Assembly: GCF_004345325.1 (NCBI RefSeq)
Contig: NZ_SLVJ01000030.1
Location: forward strand, 1 to 41,831
Length of the DNA stretch: 41,831 nt
Reading direction: 5' to 3'
DNA from: Acinetobacter calcoaceticus
GTDB lineage: Bacteria > Pseudomonadota > Gammaproteobacteria > Pseudomonadales > Moraxellaceae
The notes beneath the pieces were generated by a model. That model was not told where the DNA came from. It did not search any database and saw nothing but the letters and a program-made list of their open reading frames with translations. This document shows positions 23,558 through 31,400 of the stretch, piece by piece. Position 1 is the stretch's first letter. Each line of letters begins with the position of its first letter. The position numbers were made by a program, and so were the translations under genes.

Positions 23558-24303
23558 TGATTCAATCTGAAACACCACAACGAACTTTATGTATTAAGCA
23601 TCTGGCGAAAAACTATAGTAAGCGCTGGGTGGTTAAAGATGTCTCATTTAGTATGAAAAGCGGCCAAATTGTGGGCTTGTTGGGGCCGAATGGTGCCGGT
23701 AAGACCACCAGTTTTTATATGGTTGTTGGCTTGGTTCGGATGGATAAAGGTGAAATCCATTTGGATGATCTGGACTTGTCTGATTTGGCCATGCATGAGC
23801 GAGCACGACAAGGGATTGGGTATTTGCCTCAAGAAGCTTCGATCTTTCGTAAATTGACCATTGCTGAAAACATCATGTCAATTTTAGAAACGCGTAAAGA
23901 TTTAAACAAGCAGCAACGCCAAGAACGTTTGAAAGGTCTTTTAGAGGATTTCAAAATCACCCATATCAAAGATTCGCTCGGCATGAGCGTTTCAGGCGGG
24001 GAGCGTCGCCGTGCGGAAATCGCGCGTGCTTTGGCTGCTGATCCTAAGTTTATGCTGCTTGATGAACCTTTTGCAGGTGTAGATCCAATTTCAGTCGGTG
24101 ATATTAAAGATATTATTCGTAGCCTTAAAGCGCGTGGGATCGGGGTATTAATTACCGATCACAACGTTCGTGAGACACTGGCGATTTGTGAACACGCCTA
24201 TATCGTCAGTGAGGGTGCCGTGATTGCCGAAGGTACACCAGAACAAGTCTTGGCCAATGAAACTGTGCGAGAAGTTTATCTTGGTGAAGACTTCGTGGTC
24301 TAG
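23557..24303 (+). CDS. lptB: LPS export ABC transporter ATPase LptB
   Basis: The 248-residue ATPase has Walker A GPNGAGKT (43-50), the Q-loop in GYLPQEASIF, signature VSGGERRR (145-152), Walker B MLLDEP and H-loop His202. These are the LptB/YhbG family patterns (LPQEASIF, DHNVRETL). It powers LPS extraction with LptF and LptG, encoded elsewhere. It is the last gene of the operon and is followed by a strong terminator; an rpoN gene, common at this place in enterics, is absent. Confidence 0.98.
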   Translation: MIQSETPQRTLCIKHLAKNYSKRWVVKDVSFSMKSGQIVGLLGPNGAGKTTSFYMVVGLVRMDKGEIHLDDLDLSDLAMHERARQGIGYLPQEASIFRKLTIAENIMSILETRKDLNKQQRQERLKGLLEDFKITHIKDSLGMSVSGGERRRAEIARALAADPKFMLLDEPFAGVDPISVGDIKDIIRSLKARGIGVLITDHNVRETLAICEHAYIVSEGAVIAEGTPEQVLANETVREVYLGEDFVV

Positions 24304-24340
24304 AAGATGATTACATAAGCAAAGCAGCTTATTCAATTGT

Positions 24341-24370
24341 AATACTCCCAATTCAGGGAGTATTTTTTTT
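24341..24370 (+). terminator. Terminator of the kdsD-lptB operon
   Basis: A perfect 9-bp stem AATACTCCC/GGGAGTATT with loop AATTCA is followed by a run of eight or more T. Confidence 0.93.
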
Positions 24371-24971
24371 AAGCAGGATTATATGTTTAATTTCAGATAT
24401 AAAACAATGAGATATTTATTAAATAAATATCAAAAAATAATACATGGAAAATATGAATAATATTACCCTTAATAAAACTGTGTATTAAACACTGGATTAA
24501 TTAAGTGCATATGTGTGATTTCCCCTTTTAACTTCTAAAAAATATTGACATTAACTCTGAATTGTAATTCCTTATCGAAAGTTGATAGTATTTTGAGCAA
24601 TTTAGAGTTTGTAATGCCTATTTAAGCGGTTTTTAATAAACTTTATTATTTATAATTTTAGTAACTAAATTTGTATATCAAATTTAATTATGTATTAAAC
24701 TTAATTGATTTAAAAAAATTAATTAACAACTAAAACTACTAAACTCATCGTATTAATTTAACTAAATGTGACTTGTATCTAATTATTTAGTGTGTGAAAC
24801 AACTTTTTATTAATATTTTATAGTTTTTAACCCTAATTGATTAGCTAGGCTAAACTTATTTTTTTGAATGTATATTAATCATTTAATTCTCAGTTTGTTA
24901 ATGTTGTGTAAATAAAATATCATTACTCATATTATAAATTTGTAACTACTATTACAGTCAATTGGGCCAAT
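24371..24971. other. Very AT-rich non-coding stretch
   Basis: About 600 bases contain no open frame of note, no RNA gene that I recognise and no repeat. Composition is far more AT-rich than the flanking operon, with many TTAATT/TTTAAT words. Confidence 0.6.
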
Positions 24972-25394
24972 ATGATTTCCTTAGCTGAGAGCGCTAGAAC
25001 CATTTATTTTAATTTTGAATTGGGTGTTTCTACACAAAGAATGTATAAGTTGCATTTTAATCAAACTGATATTTTGAAATTTGTAAAAATTAACGCTGCT
25101 TTGAAAATAGTTTTAAAAAATCAAGATGATCTATTTATAAAGGATTTTTTTAATTATGCATATCAAAGTAGATTAGTCATCGAAACAGTTTCAATGACTT
25201 ATTATATCCTTGAGCTAGGTCGGATATCTGATGCTGGAGATTTTCGTGAAGCTAAATTTTGCGCGATTAATGAGTATTACAGCGATCTTAAAAAGCTTTC
25301 AACTCAGGTCTATCCTATTATGGCGTGGCTGACGGGTAGTATTATTGGTATTGGTGGCTCTCAAAGACTCAGCATGATGAAAGTGATCGCCTAG
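24972..25394 (+). CDS. Hypothetical protein, AT-rich orphan gene
   Basis: The 140-residue frame starts MISLAESARTIYFNFELGV and is helical with a more hydrophobic C-terminal segment (VYPIMAWLTGSIIGIGG). No family is recognised and no signal peptide is seen. Base composition is markedly lower in GC than the flanking genes. The ribosome site is weak. It may be a recently acquired orphan or a fragment of a larger gene. Confidence 0.5.
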   Translation: MISLAESARTIYFNFELGVSTQRMYKLHFNQTDILKFVKINAALKIVLKNQDDLFIKDFFNYAYQSRLVIETVSMTYYILELGRISDAGDFREAKFCAINEYYSDLKKLSTQVYPIMAWLTGSIIGIGGSQRLSMMKVIA

Positions 25395-25529
25395 ATACAC
25401 CAACTGAAAGCGAATGATATAGGTCTAAATACTGTTATATAACATCAAAGCTAGACTAAGGGCCAAATTAACATATCCTAAAAACCAGTTAAAAATCGAC
25501 ATGGTTTTTTCCAAGCCGAATACGCTTTG

Positions 25530-25560
25530 TTGGCTTATCCATATCAATACACGCTATAAT
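25530..25560 (+). promoter_or_regulatory. Probable promoter of the YigZ-family gene
   Basis: A perfect TATAAT (25555-25560) lies 30 bases before the start; TTGGCT (25530-25535) is a candidate -35 with a long 19-base spacer. Confidence 0.4.
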
Positions 25561-25589
25561 TTCTGAGTTACATTTTTTGTTTTTTGATT

Positions 25590-26189
25590 ATGTTATTTAC
25601 CCTTGCTGACACTTATTTATTTGAAGAAGAGATTAAGAAAAGTCGTTTTCAGGCCATTGCGGCGACTGTCGAAAATGAACAAGACATTAAAGACTTCCTT
25701 GCACTGCACAAAGATCTGACCACCACACATCAATGCTGGGCATGGAAGATCGCTCATCATGTGCGTTTTAATGATGATGGTGAACCCACAGGTACAGCAG
25801 GCCGACCGATCCTTGCCACGATTGAAGGCAATGATTTGACCAATACCATCGTCTTGGTCAATCGTTGGTATGGTGGTATCAAACTGGGTACTGGCGGCTT
25901 GGTACGCGCCTATGGTGGCTGTGCAGGTCAATGTTTAAGGTTGGCAGAGAAAATTGAATTGATTCATTATCAGCAATTGCATTTTGAATGTGGTTTTGCT
26001 GAATGGGCAATTTTACAATATGAACTCAAACAACTGCAGATTGAATTTCAAGAACAGTATTTGGCTCAAGGTGTTGATGTCCTTGTCAAAATGCAGCTTA
26101 ATCAAATTGATGGTTTTAGGCTACGGGTTCAAGACGTCAGTCGTGGAAAATCAGAACTTAAAGTCATCGAGCGCACTGAGGATGAATAA
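25590..26189 (+). CDS. YigZ/IMPACT family protein
   Basis: The 199-residue protein has the UPF0029/IMPACT N-terminal domain (EEEIKKSRFQAIA, HQCWAWKI, FNDDGEPTGTAGRPIL, VNRWYGGIKLGTGGLVRAY) and a C-terminal DUF1949-like domain. Bacterial YigZ proteins are cytosolic and proposed to bind RNA, nucleotide or polypeptide ligands; the exact role is not settled. The start ATG 25590 (MLFTLADTYLFEEEI) fits the family; an in-frame TTG at 25584 is less likely. The acyltransferase gene follows after 56 bases. Confidence 0.92.
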   Translation: MLFTLADTYLFEEEIKKSRFQAIAATVENEQDIKDFLALHKDLTTTHQCWAWKIAHHVRFNDDGEPTGTAGRPILATIEGNDLTNTIVLVNRWYGGIKLGTGGLVRAYGGCAGQCLRLAEKIELIHYQQLHFECGFAEWAILQYELKQLQIEFQEQYLAQGVDVLVKMQLNQIDGFRLRVQDVSRGKSELKVIERTEDE

Positions 26190-26245
26190 CATCTCCCATT
26201 CACAGCCAACTCAATCGCAGCCAATTCAATTACAGGTGGGCGAAC

Positions 26246-26908
26246 ATGCAACATGATCTAGACCCACAGCAATCGGATGCCTTGGCATTACCAGACGCCA
26301 TAGACCCATTGCTAAAGTACCGTGCTCAACATCAGCATCGTTTGAATTATATGCCTTGGTTGTATTGGAGCCTAAAGCCTAAACATCGTATATGGGCAGA
26401 AGCTTGGCAACGTGAATATCAACAGTACTTAATGCAGATGGAAACCATTGAGATCGGGGAAAACTGTTTTATTTCACCGTTGGCACATATCTTTGCAGAA
26501 CCCGGCCGTAAGATTAGTATTGGTGATCATAGTTTCATTGCTGCAGATTGTAGCTTACATGGGCCATTAGACATTGGCAGTGAAGTTGCGATTAATCATC
26601 ACTGTATTTTAGATGGTGGTCGTAAAGGTATAAAGTTGCATGATCAAGTACGCATTGCTGCATATAGTCATCTTTATGCTTTTGATCATGGTATGGCGTT
26701 AGAGCAGCCGATTTACCAGCAAGCTGTACGCTCTCAAGGGATTGAAATTGGCCGTGATGTTTGGTTGGGCGCACATGTAGGGGTCAAGGATGGGGTTAAA
26801 ATTGGGGCGCATGCAGTGGTTGGTATGCAGAGCATGGTCACTAAAAATGTGTTAGAGCGTGAGATTGTCGCGGGTAATCCAGCACGATTTATCCGCTATC
26901 GTGAATAA
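26246..26908 (+). CDS. Left-handed beta-helix (hexapeptide) acyltransferase
   Basis: The 220-residue protein shows hexapeptide repeats from about residue 70 (IEIGENCFISPLAHIF, ISIGDHSFIAADCSLHG, LDIGSEVAINHHC, IEIGRDVWLGAHVGVKDGVK) and the usual end VAGNPARFIRYRE. It belongs to the WbbJ/maltose-acetyltransferase-like group that O-acetylates sugars with acetyl-CoA. The His in HLYAFDHG is the likely catalytic base. The acceptor is unknown. A ribosome site (AGGTGGGCG) precedes ATG 26246; it probably forms an operon with the YigZ gene. Confidence 0.88.
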   Translation: MQHDLDPQQSDALALPDAIDPLLKYRAQHQHRLNYMPWLYWSLKPKHRIWAEAWQREYQQYLMQMETIEIGENCFISPLAHIFAEPGRKISIGDHSFIAADCSLHGPLDIGSEVAINHHCILDGGRKGIKLHDQVRIAAYSHLYAFDHGMALEQPIYQQAVRSQGIEIGRDVWLGAHVGVKDGVKIGAHAVVGMQSMVTKNVLEREIVAGNPARFIRYRE

Positions 26909-27018
26909 ATATAGACTTGAAAAACAGTTGAGTTGCTCGAAGTTTTATTACACTATAGTCAGAACCAATTTTAATTTATGATCATTTTAATCACTTGAAT
27001 AATTAAATCGAGGCGGCT

Positions 27019-27861
27019 ATGAAACGTGTTATCGCATGTATTGATTCCTCACCCTGTATTCATGCACTTGCCGATGCAGCAGCATGGATCGCAACTCAAA
27101 CTAAGCGTGAATTAGTCCTTTTACAAATTTTGGATTATTATCCAGCCAGCTATCACTTAGGTGAAATTAGTGGCGTGATCGGTTTTGAAAGTAATGCCAT
27201 GTTGCTCAAGGAACTTGCAGAGCTTGAGCAAAAGCAAAGTGAGTTGGCACTGGATTATAGTAATAACTTATTGAAGCATATCTCAGAAGCCATTTATGAG
27301 AAACATGCGATACAACCCAGCCAAATCCAAGAAAAGGGTGATTTTCTCGAGCAGAGCTTCAACCTGTTGCGTCCAGACGATATCGTGGTGATTGGGCGTG
27401 TCGGTGAGCGATCTGCTGAAAAACAAAGACCGATTGGTGGCAATGTTGAAAACTTTATACGTGGTGCAAATTGTACGGTAATGACGGTTGGAGAAAGCTT
27501 TAAGCCACCAACACGCTTTATTTTTGCCTATGAAGACTCTCCGACCTGTAAGTCGATGCTGAAGAGGGTGGCCAGTAGTGATTTATTACGACTATTGCAA
27601 TGTCATTTACTCTATGTCGGTGATCACCCTGAGTTGCTAGATCAGCCTGCAGAGTTTTTAAGTGATGCGGGTTTGAATGTTGTGGTGGAATACCGTTACG
27701 GGGATGTGGCTGAGAATATTCTCGATTATCAACAGCAGCATCAAATTCAACTCATTGTGCTCGGTGCATTTAGTCACAGTAAAATTCATCAATTCTTTTT
27801 GGGTAGTGTCACCACCAATATTTTTCGTAATGCAACGGTTCCACTATTAGTGACCAAATAG
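27019..27861 (+). CDS. Tandem-domain universal stress protein
   Basis: The 280-residue protein consists of two UspA domains (about 1-150 and 160-280). The second keeps the ATP-binding pattern VLGAFSHSKIHQFFLGSVT, close to G2xG9xG(S/T); the first has the degenerate VIGRVGERSAEKQRPIGGNV. Proteins of this type are cytosolic and induced by stress or growth arrest. The start follows GAGGCG. It is monocistronic. Confidence 0.93.
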   Translation: MKRVIACIDSSPCIHALADAAAWIATQTKRELVLLQILDYYPASYHLGEISGVIGFESNAMLLKELAELEQKQSELALDYSNNLLKHISEAIYEKHAIQPSQIQEKGDFLEQSFNLLRPDDIVVIGRVGERSAEKQRPIGGNVENFIRGANCTVMTVGESFKPPTRFIFAYEDSPTCKSMLKRVASSDLLRLLQCHLLYVGDHPELLDQPAEFLSDAGLNVVVEYRYGDVAENILDYQQQHQIQLIVLGAFSHSKIHQFFLGSVTTNIFRNATVPLLVTK

Positions 27862-27914
27862 CCTTTATTTCGATCTAATGATTTCTTGAATGTTTGACTA
27901 AAAATATCAAAATT

Positions 27915-27946
27915 CAGCGTTGGACCAGGCCACCAAGCCAACGCTG
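27915..27946. repeat. Inverted repeat after the Usp gene
   Basis: CAGCGTTGG and CCAACGCTG form a perfect 9-bp stem around a 14-base loop, about 50 bases after the stop. There is no T-run, so it may stabilise the 3' end rather than terminate. The rest of the 260-base gap shows nothing else. Confidence 0.6.
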
Positions 27947-28120
27947 ATTATGTGCATAGTGCTGCAATTATACAGTTGAATCTAGATGCAATAGTGGGTT
28001 GAATATTTAGTAATCACTCGCTAAAAATAACGTGTTTACAGTAGCTTGGAGAGCATTTTTTTAGTTATCCACAATTCTGCAAACAGGTCTTGGGGATAAC
28101 TCAGCATGATTTTTTTAATT

Positions 28121-28786
28121 TTATTTCACGATAGCAATCGCAAAACCATCATGACCTTTACTACCAACGGTTTGTATGGCAGTGCTTGATAACAGTTGTG
28201 GATGGTTGTGCATCAATTGGTACATTTCACGAATACCCTCAATACTTGGCTTATGATTATCCTGATCGAGGATATCGCCTGCACGGATCACATTGTCTAA
28301 AACAATGATGGTGCCGGGGTGAGAGAGTTTGAGGCTGAGTTCAAGATATTCTGGATAGCTTTGCTTGTCTGCATCAATAAATATAAAGTCAAAGGGTTCA
28401 GTATCTTCAGGTAAGGCCTTGATGACCTCAGATGCCATACCAACTTTTAAGTCGATTGGCACAGCCAGTTGTGCGTGTTGAATATTTTCAAGCGCCAGCG
28501 TGGCGTGTTTTTCACGACCTTCAATGGTCAATAGGTAGCCATTAGCAGGCAGCGCACGCGCCAGCCATAATGTGCTATAGGCAGCAAAAGTGCCCACTTC
28601 AAGTACGCGTTTACATTGATTCATTTGGATCAACATTTGCAACAGCATCCCTTGGTTGGGAGCCACTGCCAGATGTTCAGGAAAACCTTGTGCTTGGGTA
28701 TTATCCACTGCATGGACCAACATCGGGTCGTTCGGGACTAAATGTGATTCGATGTAGCTATCGATAGCTGACCATTGTTTTTGCAT
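28121..28786 (-). CDS. SAM-dependent O-methyltransferase (family 3)
   Basis: The 221-residue protein fits the catechol-O-methyltransferase-like family 3: SAM motif VLEVGTFAAYSTLWLARALP (about 61-80), the acidic FIFIDADKQSYPEYLEL (metal and catalytic region), and IIVLDNVIRAGDILD. Enzymes of this family methylate catechol-type hydroxyls using a divalent metal. The substrate is unknown. It is single, cytosolic and separated from the M15 gene by a terminator. Confidence 0.93.
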   Translation of the reverse strand: MQKQWSAIDSYIESHLVPNDPMLVHAVDNTQAQGFPEHLAVAPNQGMLLQMLIQMNQCKRVLEVGTFAAYSTLWLARALPANGYLLTIEGREKHATLALENIQHAQLAVPIDLKVGMASEVIKALPEDTEPFDFIFIDADKQSYPEYLELSLKLSHPGTIIVLDNVIRAGDILDQDNHKPSIEGIREMYQLMHNHPQLLSSTAIQTVGSKGHDGFAIAIVK

Positions 28787-28886
28787 GTGGTTGTTGTCTT
28801 CCCAAATTTAAGCTATAGGCATTTTAATGATTTGGGTTAGGAGTGCAATTGGATTTGTACGGCTTGATTAAATATTCAGCGAATCA

Positions 28887-28906
28887 AAGGGGCTTTCGCC
28901 CCTTTA
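28887..28906 (-). terminator. Terminator of the M15-like lipoprotein gene
   Basis: AAAGGGGC and GCCCCTTT form a perfect 8-bp stem around a GAAA loop (minus strand), 19 bases after the stop codon. Confidence 0.8.
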
Positions 28907-28924
28907 TATTGATTAGTTTTGGAT

Positions 28925-29644
28925 TTAGAAATTACACATCGAACTGTGCCTAGACAGACTTGGCCCCCAGGTTCGATAGCCTTGCGTATCGATATGGATC
29001 TGACCAGATGAATAGAGACCGATACCCATGTTGAAATTTTGCCCATACTGCGACCAAAATTGGCACAATTTATATTTGGTATTTTCGATCATGGCGTAAT
29101 CTGATCCTTGCGGATAGGTTGGCCCAATGCGAAAATCAATCGCAGAATTATATAAATGCCGAGAGGAAGAAGCCCCTCCAGCACATTGGTTTAAGGGCAG
29201 ATCACGATACACCGAGGTGACTTCAAAATCAGTCAGTACTTCTGCAGCAACGAGGTATTTAAAGACTTTGAGTGTGGCAAGTTGATTACTCCACAATTCA
29301 CGGTTGGGCACCATATATTCTTCACGGCCACATTTTTCCCAGTCACGTGCGGTTTTAAACAACTCAAAACTCGGAATGATATTGCCGACATTATTTTGTT
29401 CGAGAAAACGCTCATATTCGCGGGCGCGGGCTTGGTTACTATCGGTTAAAAGCCATTGGCGATAAGACGCAGGTGCTGTTTTAGGTGCAATTGGGCGTTG
29501 AATTGAAATTTTTTCTTGAGGAATATAAATGCGTTGCCCAGGTTTAGTTGGCTGGGTCGGACTTTTTTGAGGAGTGGTCGTACACGCAGTCACAGCCAAT
29601 GTGGCAAAGCTGATGGTGATAAGACCCTTCAAAGTTTTTTTCAT
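28925..29644 (-). CDS. M15-like D-Ala-D-Ala carboxypeptidase-type lipoprotein
   Basis: From ATG 29644 the product has 239 residues: signal peptide MKKTLKGLITISFATLAVTAC with lipobox VTAC, a Pro-rich linker, then a peptidase M15-type domain. The zinc-site pattern is visible as SSRHLYNSAIDFRIG (His and Asp) and IHIDTQGYRTWG (His). The enzymes cleave peptidoglycan stem peptides; a cell-wall role in the periplasm is likely, activity not shown. The upstream in-frame ATG (29680) would place 12 residues before the signal peptide and is rejected. Confidence 0.85.
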   Translation of the reverse strand: MKKTLKGLITISFATLAVTACTTTPQKSPTQPTKPGQRIYIPQEKISIQRPIAPKTAPASYRQWLLTDSNQARAREYERFLEQNNVGNIIPSFELFKTARDWEKCGREEYMVPNRELWSNQLATLKVFKYLVAAEVLTDFEVTSVYRDLPLNQCAGGASSSRHLYNSAIDFRIGPTYPQGSDYAMIENTKYKLCQFWSQYGQNFNMGIGLYSSGQIHIDTQGYRTWGPSLSRHSSMCNF

Positions 29645-29741
29645 TGATATAAATTTAATCGTTGAGAGAACGGTCAACATCTTAGTCTACTTTGCTAAAT
29701 AGATGATGGATAAATTGAAATAAAATGTGCGTCTTGCATAG

Positions 29742-29768
29742 AAAAAGACCAGCAATGCTGATCTTTTT
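29742..29768 (-). terminator. Terminator of fdxA
   Basis: AAAAAGATCAGCA pairs with TGCTGGTCTTTTT (one G-U pair) on the minus strand, with a short loop and T-tail, about 50 bases after the fdxA stop. Confidence 0.8.
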
Positions 29769-29819
29769 ACCGATTTCACTCATTTACAGCGTTTACTGAA
29801 TTGAGTTATCTCATTGCGC

Positions 29820-30143
29820 TTATTTCTCTAAGTACTGTAATTTATCTGGTTTACCATTCCATTCTTCACGATCATCGGGTTGGTCACCGATTTGCGTGAT
29901 ATTTGGCCATTTCTGCGATAAATCTGCATTTAATTCAATAAAGACTTCTTGGCCTTCTGGGAGTTCATCTTCAGAGAAGATCGCATTGGCCGGACATTCT
30001 GGTTCACACAATGCGCAGTCAATACATTCGTCCGGATTAATCACTAGAAAATTTGGCCCTTCATAGAAGCAATCTACAGGACATACTTCTACACAGTCTT
30101 GATATTTACACTTAATACAGTTTTCAGTGACAACAAAGGTCAT
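29820..30143 (-). CDS. fdxA: 7Fe ferredoxin (3Fe-4S/4Fe-4S)
   Basis: The 107-residue protein has the FdxA layout: Cys9, Cys12?-like KC, Cys17, Cys21 and Cys25 in CIKCKYQDCVEVCPVDC, then Cys40, Cys43, Cys46 and Cys50 in CIDCALCEPECP. The C-terminal extension (SQKWPNITQI to the end) is typical of 7Fe ferredoxins of the Azotobacter FdI type. It is a small cytosolic electron carrier. It has its own promoter-like site and terminator. Confidence 0.96.
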   Translation of the reverse strand: MTFVVTENCIKCKYQDCVEVCPVDCFYEGPNFLVINPDECIDCALCEPECPANAIFSEDELPEGQEVFIELNADLSQKWPNITQIGDQPDDREEWNGKPDKLQYLEK

Positions 30144-30186
30144 GGCGTCAGCTACCTAAAAATATAGTTCTATTCAATGATCGAGT

Positions 30187-30216
30187 ATTTTAGGCAAAAA
30201 CCACACCAACTAACAA
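30187..30216 (-). promoter_or_regulatory. Likely promoter of fdxA
   Basis: On the minus strand TTGTTA (30211-30216) and TAAAAT (30187-30192) are 18 bases apart, about 45 bases before the fdxA start. Confidence 0.45.
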
Positions 30217-30538
30217 TCGCTTTTATTGATATTTGTTATAGATCGTACTGCTAATTTGAATAATTTTGATTATTTAGCTTCCCCAGTCACATTTGACACC
30301 GTGATCTGTTGTTTTATTGCTCAAAATTGAGCGCTTTTTCAAAAAACAATCATTTAAACCAAGTTGCCTTAGCACTTATGCGTACTACTAAACATGATTT
30401 TCATCTAATGATTGTGGCTGCTTGAGAGATTTAGCCCCGTCATTGCATCTTTATTTTTCTTTGAGTGCTAATCGTGCTGAACCGCGATTGTGAACTGTGA
30501 GGGTTTGCCTATTTTGAGCGAGAAACAACAACTGTACT
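30217..30538. other. Non-coding stretch between fdxA and the DUF481 gene
   Basis: No gene or RNA is recognised. Two divergent promoter-like sites border it. A loose inverted repeat (AATCG...CGATT near 30470-30490) is too weak to call. Confidence 0.5.
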
Positions 30539-30566
30539 TTGTCTAACTCAAACTTAACGATAAAAT
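30539..30566 (+). promoter_or_regulatory. Likely promoter of the DUF481 gene
   Basis: TTGTCT (30539-30544) and TAAAAT (30561-30566) are 16 bases apart, 34 bases before the start codon. Confidence 0.5.
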
Positions 30567-30600
30567 GTAATATTCAATCGTTCATGGATCACCGTTTTTA

Positions 30601-31377
30601 ATGTACAAGTTTGCAACTCTCATCCTGCTCAGTGTTTCTACACTGAGCTTTGCTGATCTTGGGCCTGCTAAATCAGATGCAGGAAAAATAACGCTTAATG
30701 ATAACCAACGTTACAAGTTGGAAGGTGATTTAAGCTATTTGCTCAATAGTAGTCGATCCAATGGACAAAGTAGTCATAAAGAAAATCTTGCTGCACATCT
30801 ATTGTTGCAACGCCAAGCGGGGATCTGGGGGCAAGAGCTTAAAGCAGAGGCAGTCAGTGCCAATGATGATGGTGATGCTAGTAAAAATGTTGAGCGCTAT
30901 ATGATGTCTGGGAAAGTCCTGCATCGGAGTTCTGATAACGTTTATCAATTTGCCAAACTGCAAGGCGATAAAGACTTGATGAGCAGTTTTGATTATCAGA
31001 TTGCTTTAACCGGTGGTGCGGGTCTAGAACTGATTCAAAAACAGCGCCAAGAATTGGTCGCCGAAGTGGGTACGGGCTACCGTTATAGCCAATTGCAAGA
31101 TCGCAATACCAAGCACGATGCAGGTGATTATAGTGAGCTCATCGGGACCTTGGCATTGTTTTATCAATACAAATTCAATGATGTGGTTAAGTTTAACCAA
31201 GACCTTGGTTATGAGTTTGGTGATAAATCACAGACCTTAAGATCACGAAGTAGTGTTAGTGCAAGTTTGACCCAATCCATTTCAGGCTTGGTCAGCTATC
31301 AGTTGAAAGACGTCAAAGCTGATGATGGCAACAGTCGTGATGCATTACTGTCTGTGGGCTTACGTTATCAACATTAA
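30601..31377 (+). CDS. DUF481 family outer membrane beta-barrel protein
   Basis: The 258-residue product has a signal peptide (MYKFATLILLSVSTLSFADLG) and alternating strands characteristic of DUF481/YdiY: ENLAAHLLLQRQ, ERYMMSGKVLHR, YQFAKLQGDKD, GGAGLELIQKQRQELVAEVG and a final aromatic strand ALLSVGLRYQH. It is predicted to sit in the outer membrane; function is unknown. It converges on mutS with 23 bases between stops. Confidence 0.85.
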   Translation: MYKFATLILLSVSTLSFADLGPAKSDAGKITLNDNQRYKLEGDLSYLLNSSRSNGQSSHKENLAAHLLLQRQAGIWGQELKAEAVSANDDGDASKNVERYMMSGKVLHRSSDNVYQFAKLQGDKDLMSSFDYQIALTGGAGLELIQKQRQELVAEVGTGYRYSQLQDRNTKHDAGDYSELIGTLALFYQYKFNDVVKFNQDLGYEFGDKSQTLRSRSSVSASLTQSISGLVSYQLKDVKADDGNSRDALLSVGLRYQH

Positions 31378-31400
31378 GCCCACAGGTTTGACCAAGGGCA

